DNA of 64,000 nt from Myxocyprinus asiaticus (taxonomy: Eukaryota > Chordata > Actinopteri > Cypriniformes > Catostomidae), in the NCBI RefSeq assembly GCF_019703515.2, contig NC_059365.1, forward strand, positions 42,056,501 to 42,120,500. The letters are read 5' to 3'. The position numbers were made by a program, and so were the translations under genes. Shown in pieces: positions 23,470 to 33,190 of the stretch (the first letter of the stretch is position 1; each line of letters opens with the position of its first letter). The notes under the pieces were generated by a model. It had not been told where the DNA came from and made no database searches. It was given only the letters and a program-made list of their open reading frames with translations.

Positions 23470-23930
23470 TTCATTTAGAATCACGCCGCCATAGTTTCAA
23501 CCTAACCGCATCCTCATATTAGCGTCTCCTTCTGCTCTCTGTCTGGTAGAGGCAGACATGGTCACTGCAAGCCTTGTAAACAAATGACAATGTAAACGAG
23601 TCTCATTACCACAGTCAGTGGCACATAACAGAGACCTGGAGAGACGCCACCTCCCCACATCGGAACGACAAATCTGCACAGAGGGCGATCCACATTTCCT
23701 CTCACTCAACTGGAGCTAATTTAGACAGGCCAAATGTAATCCTGTCTAATTCATCACTCAAAGGTTCTGTCTCAATACATGAGGTGTACACTCTAGACCC
23801 TAGAACACAGACTTTAAACGTCTGGATAAGTGGTCATGAGAGGTTTTATAAAGCATGTTTGCTTAATTAACAACAAGAGTAAGCTTAAACCAATCTGCAA
23901 GGTTATTTATTTTTATAATGTTTAATTTCC
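23470..23930. other. GC-richer apparently single-copy island
   Basis: From 23480 to 23720 the composition is distinctly more GC-rich than the neighbourhood and shows no repeat words seen elsewhere. A 70-codon minus-strand frame (23497-23709) has no domain I recognise. It could be a conserved non-coding element, a decayed exon or an unlisted repeat. Confidence 0.35.
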
Positions 23931-24112
23931 CTTACAAAAATCATGAGTTCTTTGAATTTACATGTAAATAAGCTTTGCGGAAAATCTTCAATGTTGACAC
24001 AGGTTTGCCATAGAAGTGTTTGCCGGTAGAGGCAAATTGTCCATTGTTGCCAAAGGTTTGCTGCAGTTTCACCATTTAGAACAAAATTCGTTTTGGTGAT
24101 TCGTAACAGTGT
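23930..24112. repeat. 'CTTACAAAAATC' MITE, copy 2 (degenerate)
   Basis: Starts TTCCCTTACAAAAATCATGA and contains 'aaataagctttgcggaaaat' and 'ggtttgccatagaagtgtttgccgg'. These match copy 1 at 10885 and copy 3 at 37491. The right end is decayed. Confidence 0.55.
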
Positions 24113-24139
24113 GCTTGGGCGAAATTTTAGAAAAAAATG

Positions 24140-25158
24140 TTACCGGCTGCTTAACACTTTTCTTAATGCCATTGGTCCACATCATCGGTAGGTGTGACCT
24201 GGAGCTCCACCTACCTTGAAACCGACAGCTCATTCTGTTTACCTAGTTCAGTCAGTCAAAGTCAGTCAACATGAACACACCGGCGTGTAGAGTTATTAGC
24301 AAGCTGGTGCAAATTTACCTACATCTGTACGATCGTTCACTTTGAGATATTTTCTAAATACATGTCATGCAATTTTTGGTTTGTTTTTGTTTGTTTAATT
24401 AGTCTTCAAAAGGAATCCAATTTACTTAAATACTCTCAAGTGCCCATTCACTCATGTGCCATCTGCAGCGAAAGCCATTCACACACCTGCTCAAATTAAG
24501 ATATGCCTCTATCGCTATCCTTTCGTCTTTATTCTGCACATTAACACTTTTACACACTCATCTTTGCAATGTATCAGTGTCATCGTAAATTACAATAACA
24601 GAGTGTAATCGGCGCATATTATGGAGTATAGCGTGTTAGCGCATTGGCGTCATGAATTCAGAATGTAAACATGACAAATTAAACATTTTCTACGGCATAT
24701 ATTTTACTTTAAATCATCATCAAGTGGTTAAATCAGCTTCTTTTACTGACCTCATGTGAATTCTACTAATAGAATGAGGCATAAAGTCATTGATAACACA
24801 TTTTAATGTCACATTAGTTTAGGTGTTACATGTAGTGACCTCATATTTAAATGTACCTCTGAACACCTCCGACAGTGATGTGGTGGGTGTCTGAATGTTC
24901 ACAAACAGTATACTGTTACTGGGTTGTTTCGAACTTCTTTTTACCTCCACGTAAGATCATGAAAAAGTTGTTTATACTTGTTTTTAGTTTTTTTTTAAGA
25001 ATTGTATTTTCCTGCAAAGATGGGTGTATAAAAGGGTGGCGTTAAGAGTTAAGAGATCAGGAAAAAGATGTTGCCGTCAAAGTAGGTGGAGCACCATGTC
25101 ACACCCACCAATGACGTGGGCCAATGCAGTTAAAGGTGTTTAACAACCGGCATAAAGG
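24140..25158. mobile_element. Inverted-repeat DNA element, ~85-bp TIRs, unclassified
   Basis: The left end (24140-24230) reads 'ccggctgcttaacac...ccattggtccac...ggtaggtgtgacctggagctccacctac'. The right end (25090-25158) is its inverse: 'gtaggtggagcaccatgtcacacccacc...ggcccaatg...gtttaacaaccgg'. The roughly 1-kb interior has no transposase. A partial end copy lies at 21306-21345. I could not fix a target duplication. Confidence 0.55.
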
Positions 25159-25162
25159 CTAT

Positions 25163-25912
25163 GTTCAGATTGTCAGTCCAATTCAGATTTTTGTGCATAT
25201 CCGATTGGAATCCGATCATATTTAGAAAGTCTGAAAGGCAAAAAAATCACATGAAATACGATTTTTACAAATCTGTTTTGAGCTATATTCATGTGGTTTG
25301 AAATCCTATTCAAATCACATTTTTGGAAATACAGACCGCTCTGATCAGATCTCGAGTGGCTTTTTGCCATATGTCACTTTTCACGCTATGTAAAGACACA
25401 TTATACGCCACAAATTGTTGAAGAAAATATGCTGGCAGTGGTGGCGGAAAAAAGCTGTGTGTAGGTCTAGCTGAAAATATTATTAATTGAATCTTCCCAT
25501 GCACATTCATGGCTACCACATAGCTTTGAACTATGATACAGACGGAGACAACAGCACAAAATAAAGCAGCACAGGCCAGCCTCCTCCATCTCAGCAACAA
25601 AGGTGATTGGCTCTTTAACCTGTAAGGTGGGACTTCCTTTCTACATCCGTTGACTGTTGTGCGTTCCAATTTCTCCCATTCATTTTAATAGAAGTGGCCC
25701 GTCTCTGCTAAACAGTCTCTGATTCCATTCCCTTCCATGTTTTTTGTTTTGTTTTGTTTTTGCCGTACTGACGCAATGTCATTGCTATTCCAACCAATGC
25801 AGGTATGCAAAAAATTAAGATAGCAACGGGACACTCAACTCGGATCTGATCAGTTGCGAAGATCGGATTCCAATCAGATACACAAAAAGATTTTGTGTAA
25901 ATTCTCAACTCC
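25163..25912. mobile_element. Inverted-repeat DNA element next to the previous one
   Basis: The left end has TTTTTGTGCATATCCGATTG and 'gaatccgatca' (25190-25220). The right end has 'gatcggattccaatcagatacacaaaaaga' (25861-25890), its inverse. CGATC/GATCGG and 'tctgatcaga' words repeat in both arms. The interior open frame of 119 codons (25310-25669, minus) has no domain. Probably a non-autonomous DNA transposon. Confidence 0.5.
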
Positions 25913-25929
25913 AAAATCCATAATAAGTA

Positions 25930-26100
25930 GGCTAAGGGATAATATACAGTCCGGCCGTTATTACTGGAAAATAAACCCTCACAGGGTGATCAAGACTTGT
26001 TTCACCATGATGGGGTTTATTGTGTGATAATAACCAGCTGAATGTACATTATCCTGCTTATTACACTGCTGCATACCAAATAATTTAATGGACATGAAAT
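25930..26100. repeat. Fragment of the 'gatggggttta' repeat family
   Basis: 'ccctcacagggtgatcaagac', 'accatgatggggtttattgtgtgataat' and 'aatttaatggacatgaaat' echo the cluster at 7690-8345, partly in the opposite orientation. Confidence 0.45.
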
Positions 26101-26204
26101 ATACAATTTGGAAAAGAAAAAGATCATAGTGTGATACGAGAGACAAATTTACAATATGGTCTCATAGAAAAATAATTTTTACGAGGCTTGTTTACATTTC
26201 ATAA

Positions 26205-26515
26205 CCAACTACATTTACAAGCTTGTTCAAGTGTGGTCAAATTGCACAACAGGTCAGCTGATAGAGCACTTGGGATGTGAAGGACCGGGGTACGAGTCCT
26301 GAAGAGCATGTGAGTCGACACGTGAGCGGAAAGTGTCATAGAAACACCACAAAATGTGGTTGCTTCAGCAATTGTGTTTTTCATTTCACATTTGCTTTTT
26401 ATGACACTATCGGTTAGGTTTAGGTTTAGGGTAGGGAGGTACAGTAGGTTTTGTTGATTTTAAAATTCAATAGAGCATTAACTTTAAAAACCTCATCTGT
26501 TTGGGGAAAATGTAA
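26205..26515 (+). mobile_element. tRNA-derived SINE, copy 1
   Basis: The head resembles a tRNA gene: a box A-like 'aggtcagctgatagagca' at 26251-26268, and a box B-like GGTACGAGTCC at 26289-26299, one base from the consensus GGTTCGANTCC. The body 'gtcatagaa-caacacaaaat...ttttatgacactatcggtt' recurs at 41420-41705 with the same order and spacing. An internal pol III promoter is how SINEs are transcribed. The tail contains 'ggtttaggtttagggta'. The family name is not known to me. Confidence 0.6.
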
Positions 26516-26519
26516 TGTT

Positions 26520-27290
26520 GCTTGAGAATCAGAATATCGGCAGTTAGCAGATCAGACAGTTCAGCAGTTAAACTATTTTGCCGCAGAATGCCACAATTGA
26601 CTAATCAGTATCAAGAATGTCAGATAACCATATAATAAGTGTAATTATTAGATTGTTTGATTGTTGGAATATTCTCCACTTGATAGAGTTGGTTATCATA
26701 ATTTTTTTTTTTGTGATCCAAGGCATGCATTTGTATCCTTTTCAACTGTATTTCCCTGTTCAACAGGGAATGGAGTATTCCATTCTGTTTGTTAAAATAA
26801 TATTAATGATTTGAGTATTTGATTATACATCTGAGCAAAATCTGACAAAGTACCCTGGTTGCTTTTAAATTAAAGAGATATTTTTTCCCCATAGTAGACT
26901 TTGAAGATATCACATGCAAAATAATTATCTTTTTCCCAGTAAGCAAATGATAATTGCACCATCCCTGTAAGACATTTCATCAAACAGTATTTTTATGGTC
27001 TAAAATTCATTTCTATTTTTGCAGGCTTTGGATGCTAGAGATACAGTATAAATGATTTGTTAGAATGTTTGCTAGATGAACAAAGGGTTAAACATTGACA
27101 GATTTAAGAAAAAATACACTAATGAATAAATCTCACAAAACCTGTGAAGAACACATTTGGGTAAAAAATGAAATTGTAGTTTACTAAAAAGAAAATGAAG
27201 CCTATTTTAGGACCATTAAAGTATAACCATACATATATTTACTTTATAATTTGTCTCAAAGAAATTATTTAATGTTAAATGTTTATATAA
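26520..27290. other. Unassigned AT-rich DNA
   Basis: No gene or recurring repeat recognised. The 65-codon frame at 26617-26814 is hydrophobic only because of a T-rich run. Confidence 0.35.
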
Positions 27291-27293
27291 TGT

Positions 27294-27511
27294 TGTGACG
27301 AGGAGGAGGGTGGGGCCAGGCTGTGACTACGCACACCCGGCCTCCAGTCGGGCTAATCAGCCGAGGAGAGGGATAAAGGCAGCTGTATGCAGCAGTTTGG
27401 GAGAGAGAGAGCCACATGCAGCTGCCGTGTGTGTGTTTATGTTTTTGTCTTTATATTTTAATTTTACATTAAATATTACTTTGACTCTTCAGCCAGTTCC
27501 CGGCTCCTACA
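27294..27511 (+). repeat. 5' LTR of the compact element
   Basis: Begins TGTGACGAGGAGG and ends CTCCTACA, giving TG...CA ends. It contains GGATAAAGGCAGC (27371-27383), a TATA-like box, and ATTAAA at 27469, a possible poly(A) signal before the R/U5 end. It is followed after one base by the primer-binding site. Confidence 0.8.
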
Positions 27512-27512
27512 G

Positions 27513-27530
27513 TGGTGCCGAAACCCGGGA
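27513..27530 (+). promoter_or_regulatory. Primer-binding site, tRNA-Phe type
   Basis: TGGTGCCGAAACCCGGGA is the exact complement of the 18 nt at the 3' end of vertebrate tRNA-Phe(GAA) including CCA. It lies one base after the LTR, the normal place for minus-strand priming. Confidence 0.8.
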
Positions 27531-28050
27531 AGGAGGAGGGATGCGCTGTCGTGAAGTCCTCGCCACTGCCGTCTGCCGAAAGGAGCAGCCGCGGCCATCT
27601 GCCGGGGGACGGAGGAGTCGCTGCCAGCCGCCTGGACGTGGAGGAACAGCCGCCATCTGCGAGGGGAGGAGGGACTCGCTGCCGGCCACCTAGAGCGGTG
27701 GAGCCGCTGCCAGGGGCGGACGCTACCGGCTGCCAGAATGTGGAGGGGCATTCCATCCACCAGGGGTCGGAGGACTCGCTGTTTCCACCCACGGAGGAGT
27801 GGCTGTCATCTGCCAGAGGGTGGAGGAGTGGTCGAGGACCAGGCATGTTTGGGAACCGGTGAGCAATATTTTTTCTCTCTCACTCCCCTCCTCGCCCTTT
27901 CCTTCTCCTCTTTTTTTCCCTCCCCTTGTCCCCCTCCCCAGCTCTAGAGAGGCAGGGAAAAGCTTGCCGGCAGGCGCAGCCAGAAGGGCAATGCCCCCCC
28001 ACCACCAGAAAGGGGGGGATGTACATCATGCCAGGTGTTCCCCAGCCTGA
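27531..28050 (+). other. Internal region with coding-like tandem repeats and an intron-like segment
   Basis: From 27545 to 27830 the sequence consists of loose tandem units built on 'ggagtcgctgccagccgcct' and 'cagccgccatctgc', open in several frames (116 codons at 27512-27862, plus antisense frames). There is no known domain; the openness follows from GC-rich repeats. GTGAGC at 27859 and a pyrimidine tract ending CCCTCCCCAG at 27941 have the form of an 83-nt intron. Whether it is translated or spliced is unknown. Confidence 0.5.
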
Positions 28051-28067
28051 GGCAAAGAAGGGAGGAG
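28051..28067 (+). promoter_or_regulatory. Polypurine tract
   Basis: GGCAAAGAAGGGAGGAG directly precedes the 3' LTR, the position from which plus-strand DNA is primed. A related tract precedes the LTR at 35193-35405 (minus strand). Confidence 0.7.
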
Positions 28068-28187
28068 TGTGATGAGGAGGAGGGCGGGGCGAGGCTGTGT
28101 CTTGCCCGGCCCCCAATCAGGCTAATCAGCCGAGGAGAGGGATAAAGGCAGCCAGATGCGGCAGTTCTGGAGAGAGAGAGCCACATG
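28068..28187 (+). repeat. 3' LTR of the compact element, truncated
   Basis: Begins TGTGATGAGGAGG and matches the 5' LTR to 'gagagagagccacatg', where similarity stops. About 100 bp of the LTR are missing, so no target duplication can be read on this side. Confidence 0.75.
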
Positions 28188-28189
28188 TG

Positions 28190-29795
28190 GAGAACATCAA
28201 CGAGCATTCAATGACAGCCTTATGGGCACGTTTTAAGCATATAGATGCATGCAAAAGTTCACTGAACTTTTTCAATGGGCCTGATATCAACATAAAGTGT
28301 CACAGATGAGAAGTACACATATCTCTAAAGCTAAGTTAATACATTTACTCCACTAAAATAATTCTGCACTTAACTTAAAGCTTTTTTTAAATACAAGTAT
28401 AATTGGCAGAAATGATGAGCTGCTTTTTTTAATTATATTTTTTTGCACTTTGTCAAGCATGAACAGACGTAGGTAATGATTGATGTATGTATCCATGAAA
28501 TCAGAGACCTTTTCCTCGAAATCTGAACACAATTAGTCAAAATAGACGCACATGTCTAATTGCGATGCCACCTGTTAATACGCATCTTAATGCATTTTAA
28601 TACCAGGGAATAAACAGGGCACACGCACACAGTGGGAGTGAGAGAGAGAGAGAAAGAGAGAGTGAAGTCAAAACTGATGACCTTCTGTAGGTTAAAATTA
28701 TTTTCTTGTTTTTCTCTCAAAATGAGGGACAGCATTTGGAATTATACATCAATGTTTCAAGAATCGTTAAATTACATCAAATTTGTTGGTTAACACAACC
28801 CCTGATATGTTGGAAATCGGGATAAACATTTGTGGAGTTTCAGAAAAAAAAAAAGAAAAAAAGGATACTACATTAATTGCGTAAATTTTTTTAATGCGTT
28901 AAACAGTCAACTATTTATTGCAGAAATGAACATGTTCAAATTTCCAGCCCTATTCTTTATATTATAAAGTACCTTCACATCATAATAACATTTGTTGTAC
29001 TGCCTTTAATTTATGCTGATTTATATAAAAACATTGTATTACAGTAATTTTTACAGGAATACAATAATAATACTGTATTAAATACAGTAATGAGAATCTA
29101 ATGAGAATAACGTTGAGAATAATGTGAATTAAAAAAAAAAAAACTCAAAGTTTAATGTATGTACAGCTATGAGAATAGATTTTAATTTGCAGAGAAATGT
29201 GATGTGGGCATGTTTTCATGAGATTCACCCTGATGTCAAATTCTCTTTCAATTCTACCATGAAAAACAACACTTTTGCAGTTTTTTACAGACTGCAATAA
29301 CAGCATCTTCTGATCAGTGTGAACTGAATCTGTATATTAAAATGACACATAGTTCAATATCAGTTAAATGAGCTTCCCTCTGGTGTAATATTTCGACCTG
29401 CAATGCTTGAGGATTTTCTGGTGGCAACCTAAATTGCTCAGTTTAATTTTACCACCTTGCATCTATGTAAAGATATAAAAGGCCCGCTGGTGCAGTAAAG
29501 TTCAATTTTAGCTCTGCACGTAAGCACTGAGACATTTGAGACAGACACCATTTTCTGGAGTATATAGGTCATTTAGTGGGGGAACTAATTTTCATGGGGA
29601 ACCTCCATCCCTTCAAGGTGCTCTTGAACCCTTAACACATCTCTTAAAAGAGCTTGTAAATGGTGGAAATTAATATCCATGTTTTCTTCAATGTCGTATC
29701 TTGTGTCTTATGTATTGATTGAATTCTTCAGATTTTGCCATGTAGCAAGCAAATGGCCATATTTGTAGACAGGTTACAAAAATATTACAACCCTA
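28190..29795. other. Unassigned AT-rich DNA
   Basis: No gene recognised. It contains (GA)n at 28636-28662 and an A-rich run at 28844-28862. The rest looks single-copy within this window. Confidence 0.35.
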
Positions 29796-29799
29796 CAGA

Positions 29800-30325
29800 A
29801 CAAAAAAACAGCTTAAACCAGTCCAAGGTGGTTTTAGCAGGTTTACCAGCTTAATCAGTTGTTAGCTGGTCAGCCAACTGGTCTCCCAACCTGACCAGCT
29901 GACAAATGCCCCAAACTAGTGATTATATAGGTCAGTATTGGGTCATTTAGAGATTTTTGTCCGATAACTCTGCCTGATTGGCCAATTAAAGAAGCGCTCA
30001 TTCTGGTTAATGGACAATGTACATTTATGTTTTCTAATATTTTGGGGAAATGTTAAATAAATATTTTGTTAATGTGTGTATTATGTAAGCCCTCTTCATT
30101 TTTGTTATCATTATTTTTTTTATTTTAATTTTAAAATCTACATTTATACTGGACATCAGCCACAATGTTGTCTAGATAACGTATTGGTCATTAACTAACC
30201 CCTATATGTTGAGCACTTGCCAAAAACCCTCTTAAACGAGCAAAACAGATTAGCTTAACAACCTTGGGCAGGCTGAGAGACCAGCTAACCAATTTAGGCT
30301 GGTTTAAAATGGATTTTGAGCTGAA
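29800..30325. repeat. 'ccagct/agctgg' palindromic MITE-like repeat, interrupted
   Basis: The left part (29808-29925) has 'cagcttaaaccagtccaaggtggttttagcagg' and 'agctggtcagccaactggtctcccaacctgaccagct'. The right part (30225-30325) has the inverse style: 'aggctgagagaccagctaaccaatttaggctggttt'. The middle (29935-30215) is different sequence, including 'gtcattaactaacccctatat' shared with the repeat near 46715. One element probably landed inside another. Confidence 0.45.
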
Positions 30326-30329
30326 AAAC

Positions 30330-31389
30330 TTGCATTCCAATGGTATGTTCTCGATAATAAGATTTTGTAAGATGTTCCATGACCTCCAGTCACTCCAAAA
30401 ATAGCAACTTAAAAAAATAAATTAAAATAAATAAATAAATAATAATATTTTCTCTGCTTTATTGTGGTTTCCATAGATACAATAAATTGCTTGATGTAAA
30501 AAAAAAAAAAAAATGTTACACAACTTGTAAGCTCAATGTGGAGAATGAGCTTTCCTGATTTTCTCCCTTAGCCCTGCCCCATCTTTATGGCAGATGATGA
30601 GATGGGGTGGCAGTGAAACCCCCTCTGACGCAGTCTGGAGATCGTTACCCAGGTTCCCCAGCGGTACCAATAGCCTACTTTGAGCAATACAGGTCAATGT
30701 TAGCAGTTCTTTCTGTGGTGAAGCAATACACCCTCACATTGAGGGTTTTATAACAGAGAGTGCACATCAACTGTGTTGCCCTTATTGATTGTAAAATGTA
30801 TAGTATGTTTACATGCAAGCAGTGGGGGCTGATCTGTTATTATATTTTCAGGTATTTTGCATTTCACTGTGGACCTTGTAAAGGAAAAAAGGGTAAGTTG
30901 AGCCAGTTTTTATTTATGTTTGAGAGGACAATGATTTGCAGCAAAAGAATTAAGTAAGGGATAAAGTACAGTGAGGCAATCATTATCTCAAAATGCCCCA
31001 TCAGTGATTGTTGACCCCAGTGTGGAGTGGAGGGGTCTTGAATCACCCTGCATGAGTTTATTTAGCAAAAATGACCAGCAGACTTTTCTGCTTATTATCT
31101 ACCTACCAAATAAATGGATATTAAATATTGATTTGAGTTTATTTTATTTTATTTTTTAATTTGAGAAGAAAGAGAGTAGAGTGAAACGAGAGACAAAACA
31201 AGAACAGCAAGTAGGAAATCGGTTGCCTGGGACAATGGCCACATCAACATTTTTACGATTTACAGTTTTAGAAACTAAAATCTTTCATATTATAGATAGT
31301 ATTGTATAGTTACATTTTTGCTATTTTGTAGAAATTGTATATCCCCTAACCCAACCCTATAACTACTTCTCAACAATATAAAAAGTGTA
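30330..31389. other. Unassigned DNA with one exon-like island
   Basis: Mostly AT-rich. At 30545-30690 a GC-richer stretch follows a pyrimidine-rich 'gattttctcccttag' and stays open for about 36 codons to a TGA. It has no recognisable domain, and I do not call it a gene. The frames at 30760-30957 and 30971-31159 have no domains. Confidence 0.35.
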
Positions 31390-31773
31390 TGTGGCAGCGG
31401 GGGCGTGGTCAAGCGCCCGTCCGGAGAGAGAGAAAGCGGTAAGGGCGCTTACACCTGAGCTAAATTAGGCCAAACACCTGTTTCTAATTTCAGTGAGCAT
31501 GGGGAGAGCAGCATAAAAGCAGCCACACAATCAGCAAATGAGAGAGAGCCTGGGTCCAGAATGTTATTATTGTGAAGCTGAAGAGATTATTATTGTGAAG
31601 CTAAGAATTTATTATTATGAAGCTGAAGAGATTATTATTGTGAAGCTTAGAATTTATTATTGTGAAGCTGAAGAGATTAGTGTGTGAAGCTGTGAGCGCT
31701 GAAGTGTGGTCATTAAAATCCTTACCTGTGAGTGGAGCAACCTCCCTTGTCCTCCTTATCGACCGCCTTCACA
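31390..31773 (+). repeat. 5' LTR of the Gmr1-like element, with internal minisatellite
   Basis: Begins TGTGGCAGCGGGGGCG and ends GCCTTCACA (384 bp, TG...CA). GCATAAAAGCAGCC at 31511-31524 is a TATA-like box, and CATTAAAATCC at 31711 a possible poly(A) signal. From 31560 to 31680 there are about five units of 'attattattgtgaagctgaagag', alternating two variants with a higher-order period near 46 bp. Confidence 0.8.
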
Positions 31774-31774
31774 C

Positions 31775-31792
31775 TGGTGCTGAAACCCGGGA
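31775..31792 (+). promoter_or_regulatory. Primer-binding site, tRNA-Phe type, one mismatch
   Basis: TGGTGCTGAAACCCGGGA differs at one position from the complement of the tRNA-Phe 3' end and sits one base after the LTR, as in the compact element at 27513. Confidence 0.8.
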
Positions 31793-31814
31793 TCCGAAGT
31801 TGGAAGTACGCCCC

Positions 31815-32572
31815 ATGGAGTCCTCCACCCAGTTGGCCTCCATCCGTTGCTGTCCGGGGAAGCCCAGCTCACGGCACAACAACTGCTGGAGGCTAACTTC
31901 CTGGCTTATGAGGATCTAAAGAAGACTATTCTGCAACAGGTCGGCCGCAGTCCAGAGCAGTACCGCTAGCTCTTCAGAACCCTGAAGCTGGAGAGGACCG
32001 GCCGTCCGTTTGCGTTCTCCCAACGGCTCTGAGACGCATGCAGGAAGTGGCTGCTGGTGGGGACTCGCGACAATGAGGGAGTGGTGGACCGAGTGGTGCT
32101 GGAACAGCTGATCCTTTGACTGCCAAAGGGAACGGCGGAATGGGTCCAGTGCCACCGCCCGGCATCGCTGAAGGAAGGAGTCCGACTGGTGGAGGACCAT
32201 ATGGCAGCATACTCAAGGGCGGAAGAGCCCTCTTCTTCTCTCTCTCTCTCTCTTCCCCCTCCCCCTGTGTGTTCCCCCCCTCCCTCTCACTCTGCTCTCT
32301 CCCCAGAGCCCGTTCCTTCCTCGTGGAGGCGAGGATCTCCACCACCACGGCCAGTTCCCTGCACGAGGTGGTGGGCACACACCCCTGCCTCTACAGTGCC
32401 CCGCCGCTCTCCCCCTCAGGTGGAAGTGTCCACCGACGCAGGTGCGGGTGTGGCGTCTGGGCCAGCCTGCTGGAGTTGCGGGGATCCGGGACACTTCCGG
32501 GATCAATGCCCCGTGATGGAGCTGGGGACGGTGGTCCGGATCCCCGACACCCCACAGGCTGCCCCCGACTGA
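31815..32572 (+). pseudogene. gag: Gag with SCAN-like capsid segment and CCHC zinc knuckle
   Basis: Gag builds the particle that packages the RNA. The ATG at 31815 gives MESSTQLA, then a frameshift leads into the main frame. A segment at about 31970-32210 ('RVVLEQLIL', 'WVQCHRPASLKEGVRLVEDHM') matches the pattern of the SCAN fold, known to derive from Gmr1-like capsids. A proline/serine-rich linker with a (TC)n run follows, then CWSCGDPGHFRDQC (32468-32509), the nucleic-acid-binding knuckle. In-frame stops lie at 31967, 32030 and 32117, with TGA at 32570. Confidence 0.75.
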
Positions 32573-32911
32573 GCCGGAGCGTACCGGATACTGGTAAGAA
32601 TCAAAGGGGGTACTCACCAAGCTTTGGTGGATACAGGTTGTAATCAAACCACTATCCACCAATGTTTGGTTCAACACGGGGCATTGGGCACAGCTAAAAC
32701 AGTGAGGGTGAAGTGTGTGCATGGGGATATTCACAAATACCCTGTGGTGACCCTTGCAATTACATTTCGGGGAACAAAACATAGAGTGGAGGCCGCGGTT
32801 AGTTCCCGCCTCACCCATCCGCTCATTCTGGGGACTAATTGGCCAGAGTTTAAAAATGTGATAAAGGGAATATGTGCAGATGGGTCCTGCAAGAAAGCTG
32901 CTAGATGTTAA
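32573..32911 (+). pseudogene. Retropepsin-type protease
   Basis: This aspartic protease would cut the Gag-Pol polyprotein. It continues in the gag frame after the TGA at 32570-32572. It shows 'ALVDTGCNQTTIHQCLV', with the catalytic DTG at 32630-32638, and about 60 residues later 'SRLTHPLILGTNWPEF', the hydrophobic-Gly motif that closes retropepsins. Whether the TGA is a decayed codon or a natural gag terminator cannot be decided from one copy. Confidence 0.75.
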
Positions 32912-33190
32912 ATGTGTGATGCTTTGGCAGGGGAGGCAGAGCCGGGGCTGTCTTGGTCAGCTCCACGTCAGGATGACGTGAGGAAAGGAGAGGCTTCGGC
33001 CCCTCCCGTCCTTAGAGGATTTTCCAAAAGGGAATTCCCTCTAGAGCAGTCAAGAGACGAAACCCTTAGGCATGCCCTCGACCAAGTGAAAGTTATTGCA
33101 CTTTCATATCCCTATTTTGCTATAATAAAAAAGTGGTTGTATTGAGTGACGCAGGATGCTCAAACAAAAGAGGATACAACCCAGCTGTTA
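32912..33190 (+). pseudogene. Linker between protease and integrase
   Basis: A 77-codon frame (32912-33145) with no recognised domain lies between protease and integrase. In Gmr1-like elements this is polyprotein spacer. It ends in a frameshift before the integrase zinc-binding domain. Confidence 0.5.

Larger units (their letters stand above)
27294..28187 (+). mobile_element. Compact non-autonomous LTR retrotransposon (TRIM-like)
   Basis: A 218-bp 5' LTR, a tRNA-Phe-type primer-binding site, about 540 bp of internal DNA, a purine tract and a 3' LTR truncated after 120 bp. No gag or pol domain is present, so replication would need proteins from another element. The Gmr1-like element at 31390 uses nearly the same primer-binding site and is the obvious kind of donor, though this is inference. 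The LTR family recurs at 35193 and 42997. Confidence 0.8.

Noticed and set aside
26251..26299. A functional tRNA gene
   Set aside because: The A- and B-box-like stretches are degenerate, the cloverleaf does not close, and the sequence is part of a dispersed SINE.
27469..28207. Several 60-125-codon frames on both strands
   Set aside because: GC-rich tandem repeats keep many frames open. Only the LTR-element structure is supported.
32213..32818. A 201-codon minus-strand frame
   Set aside because: Antisense shadow of the gag and protease region, whose zinc knuckle and DTG motifs identify the true strand.
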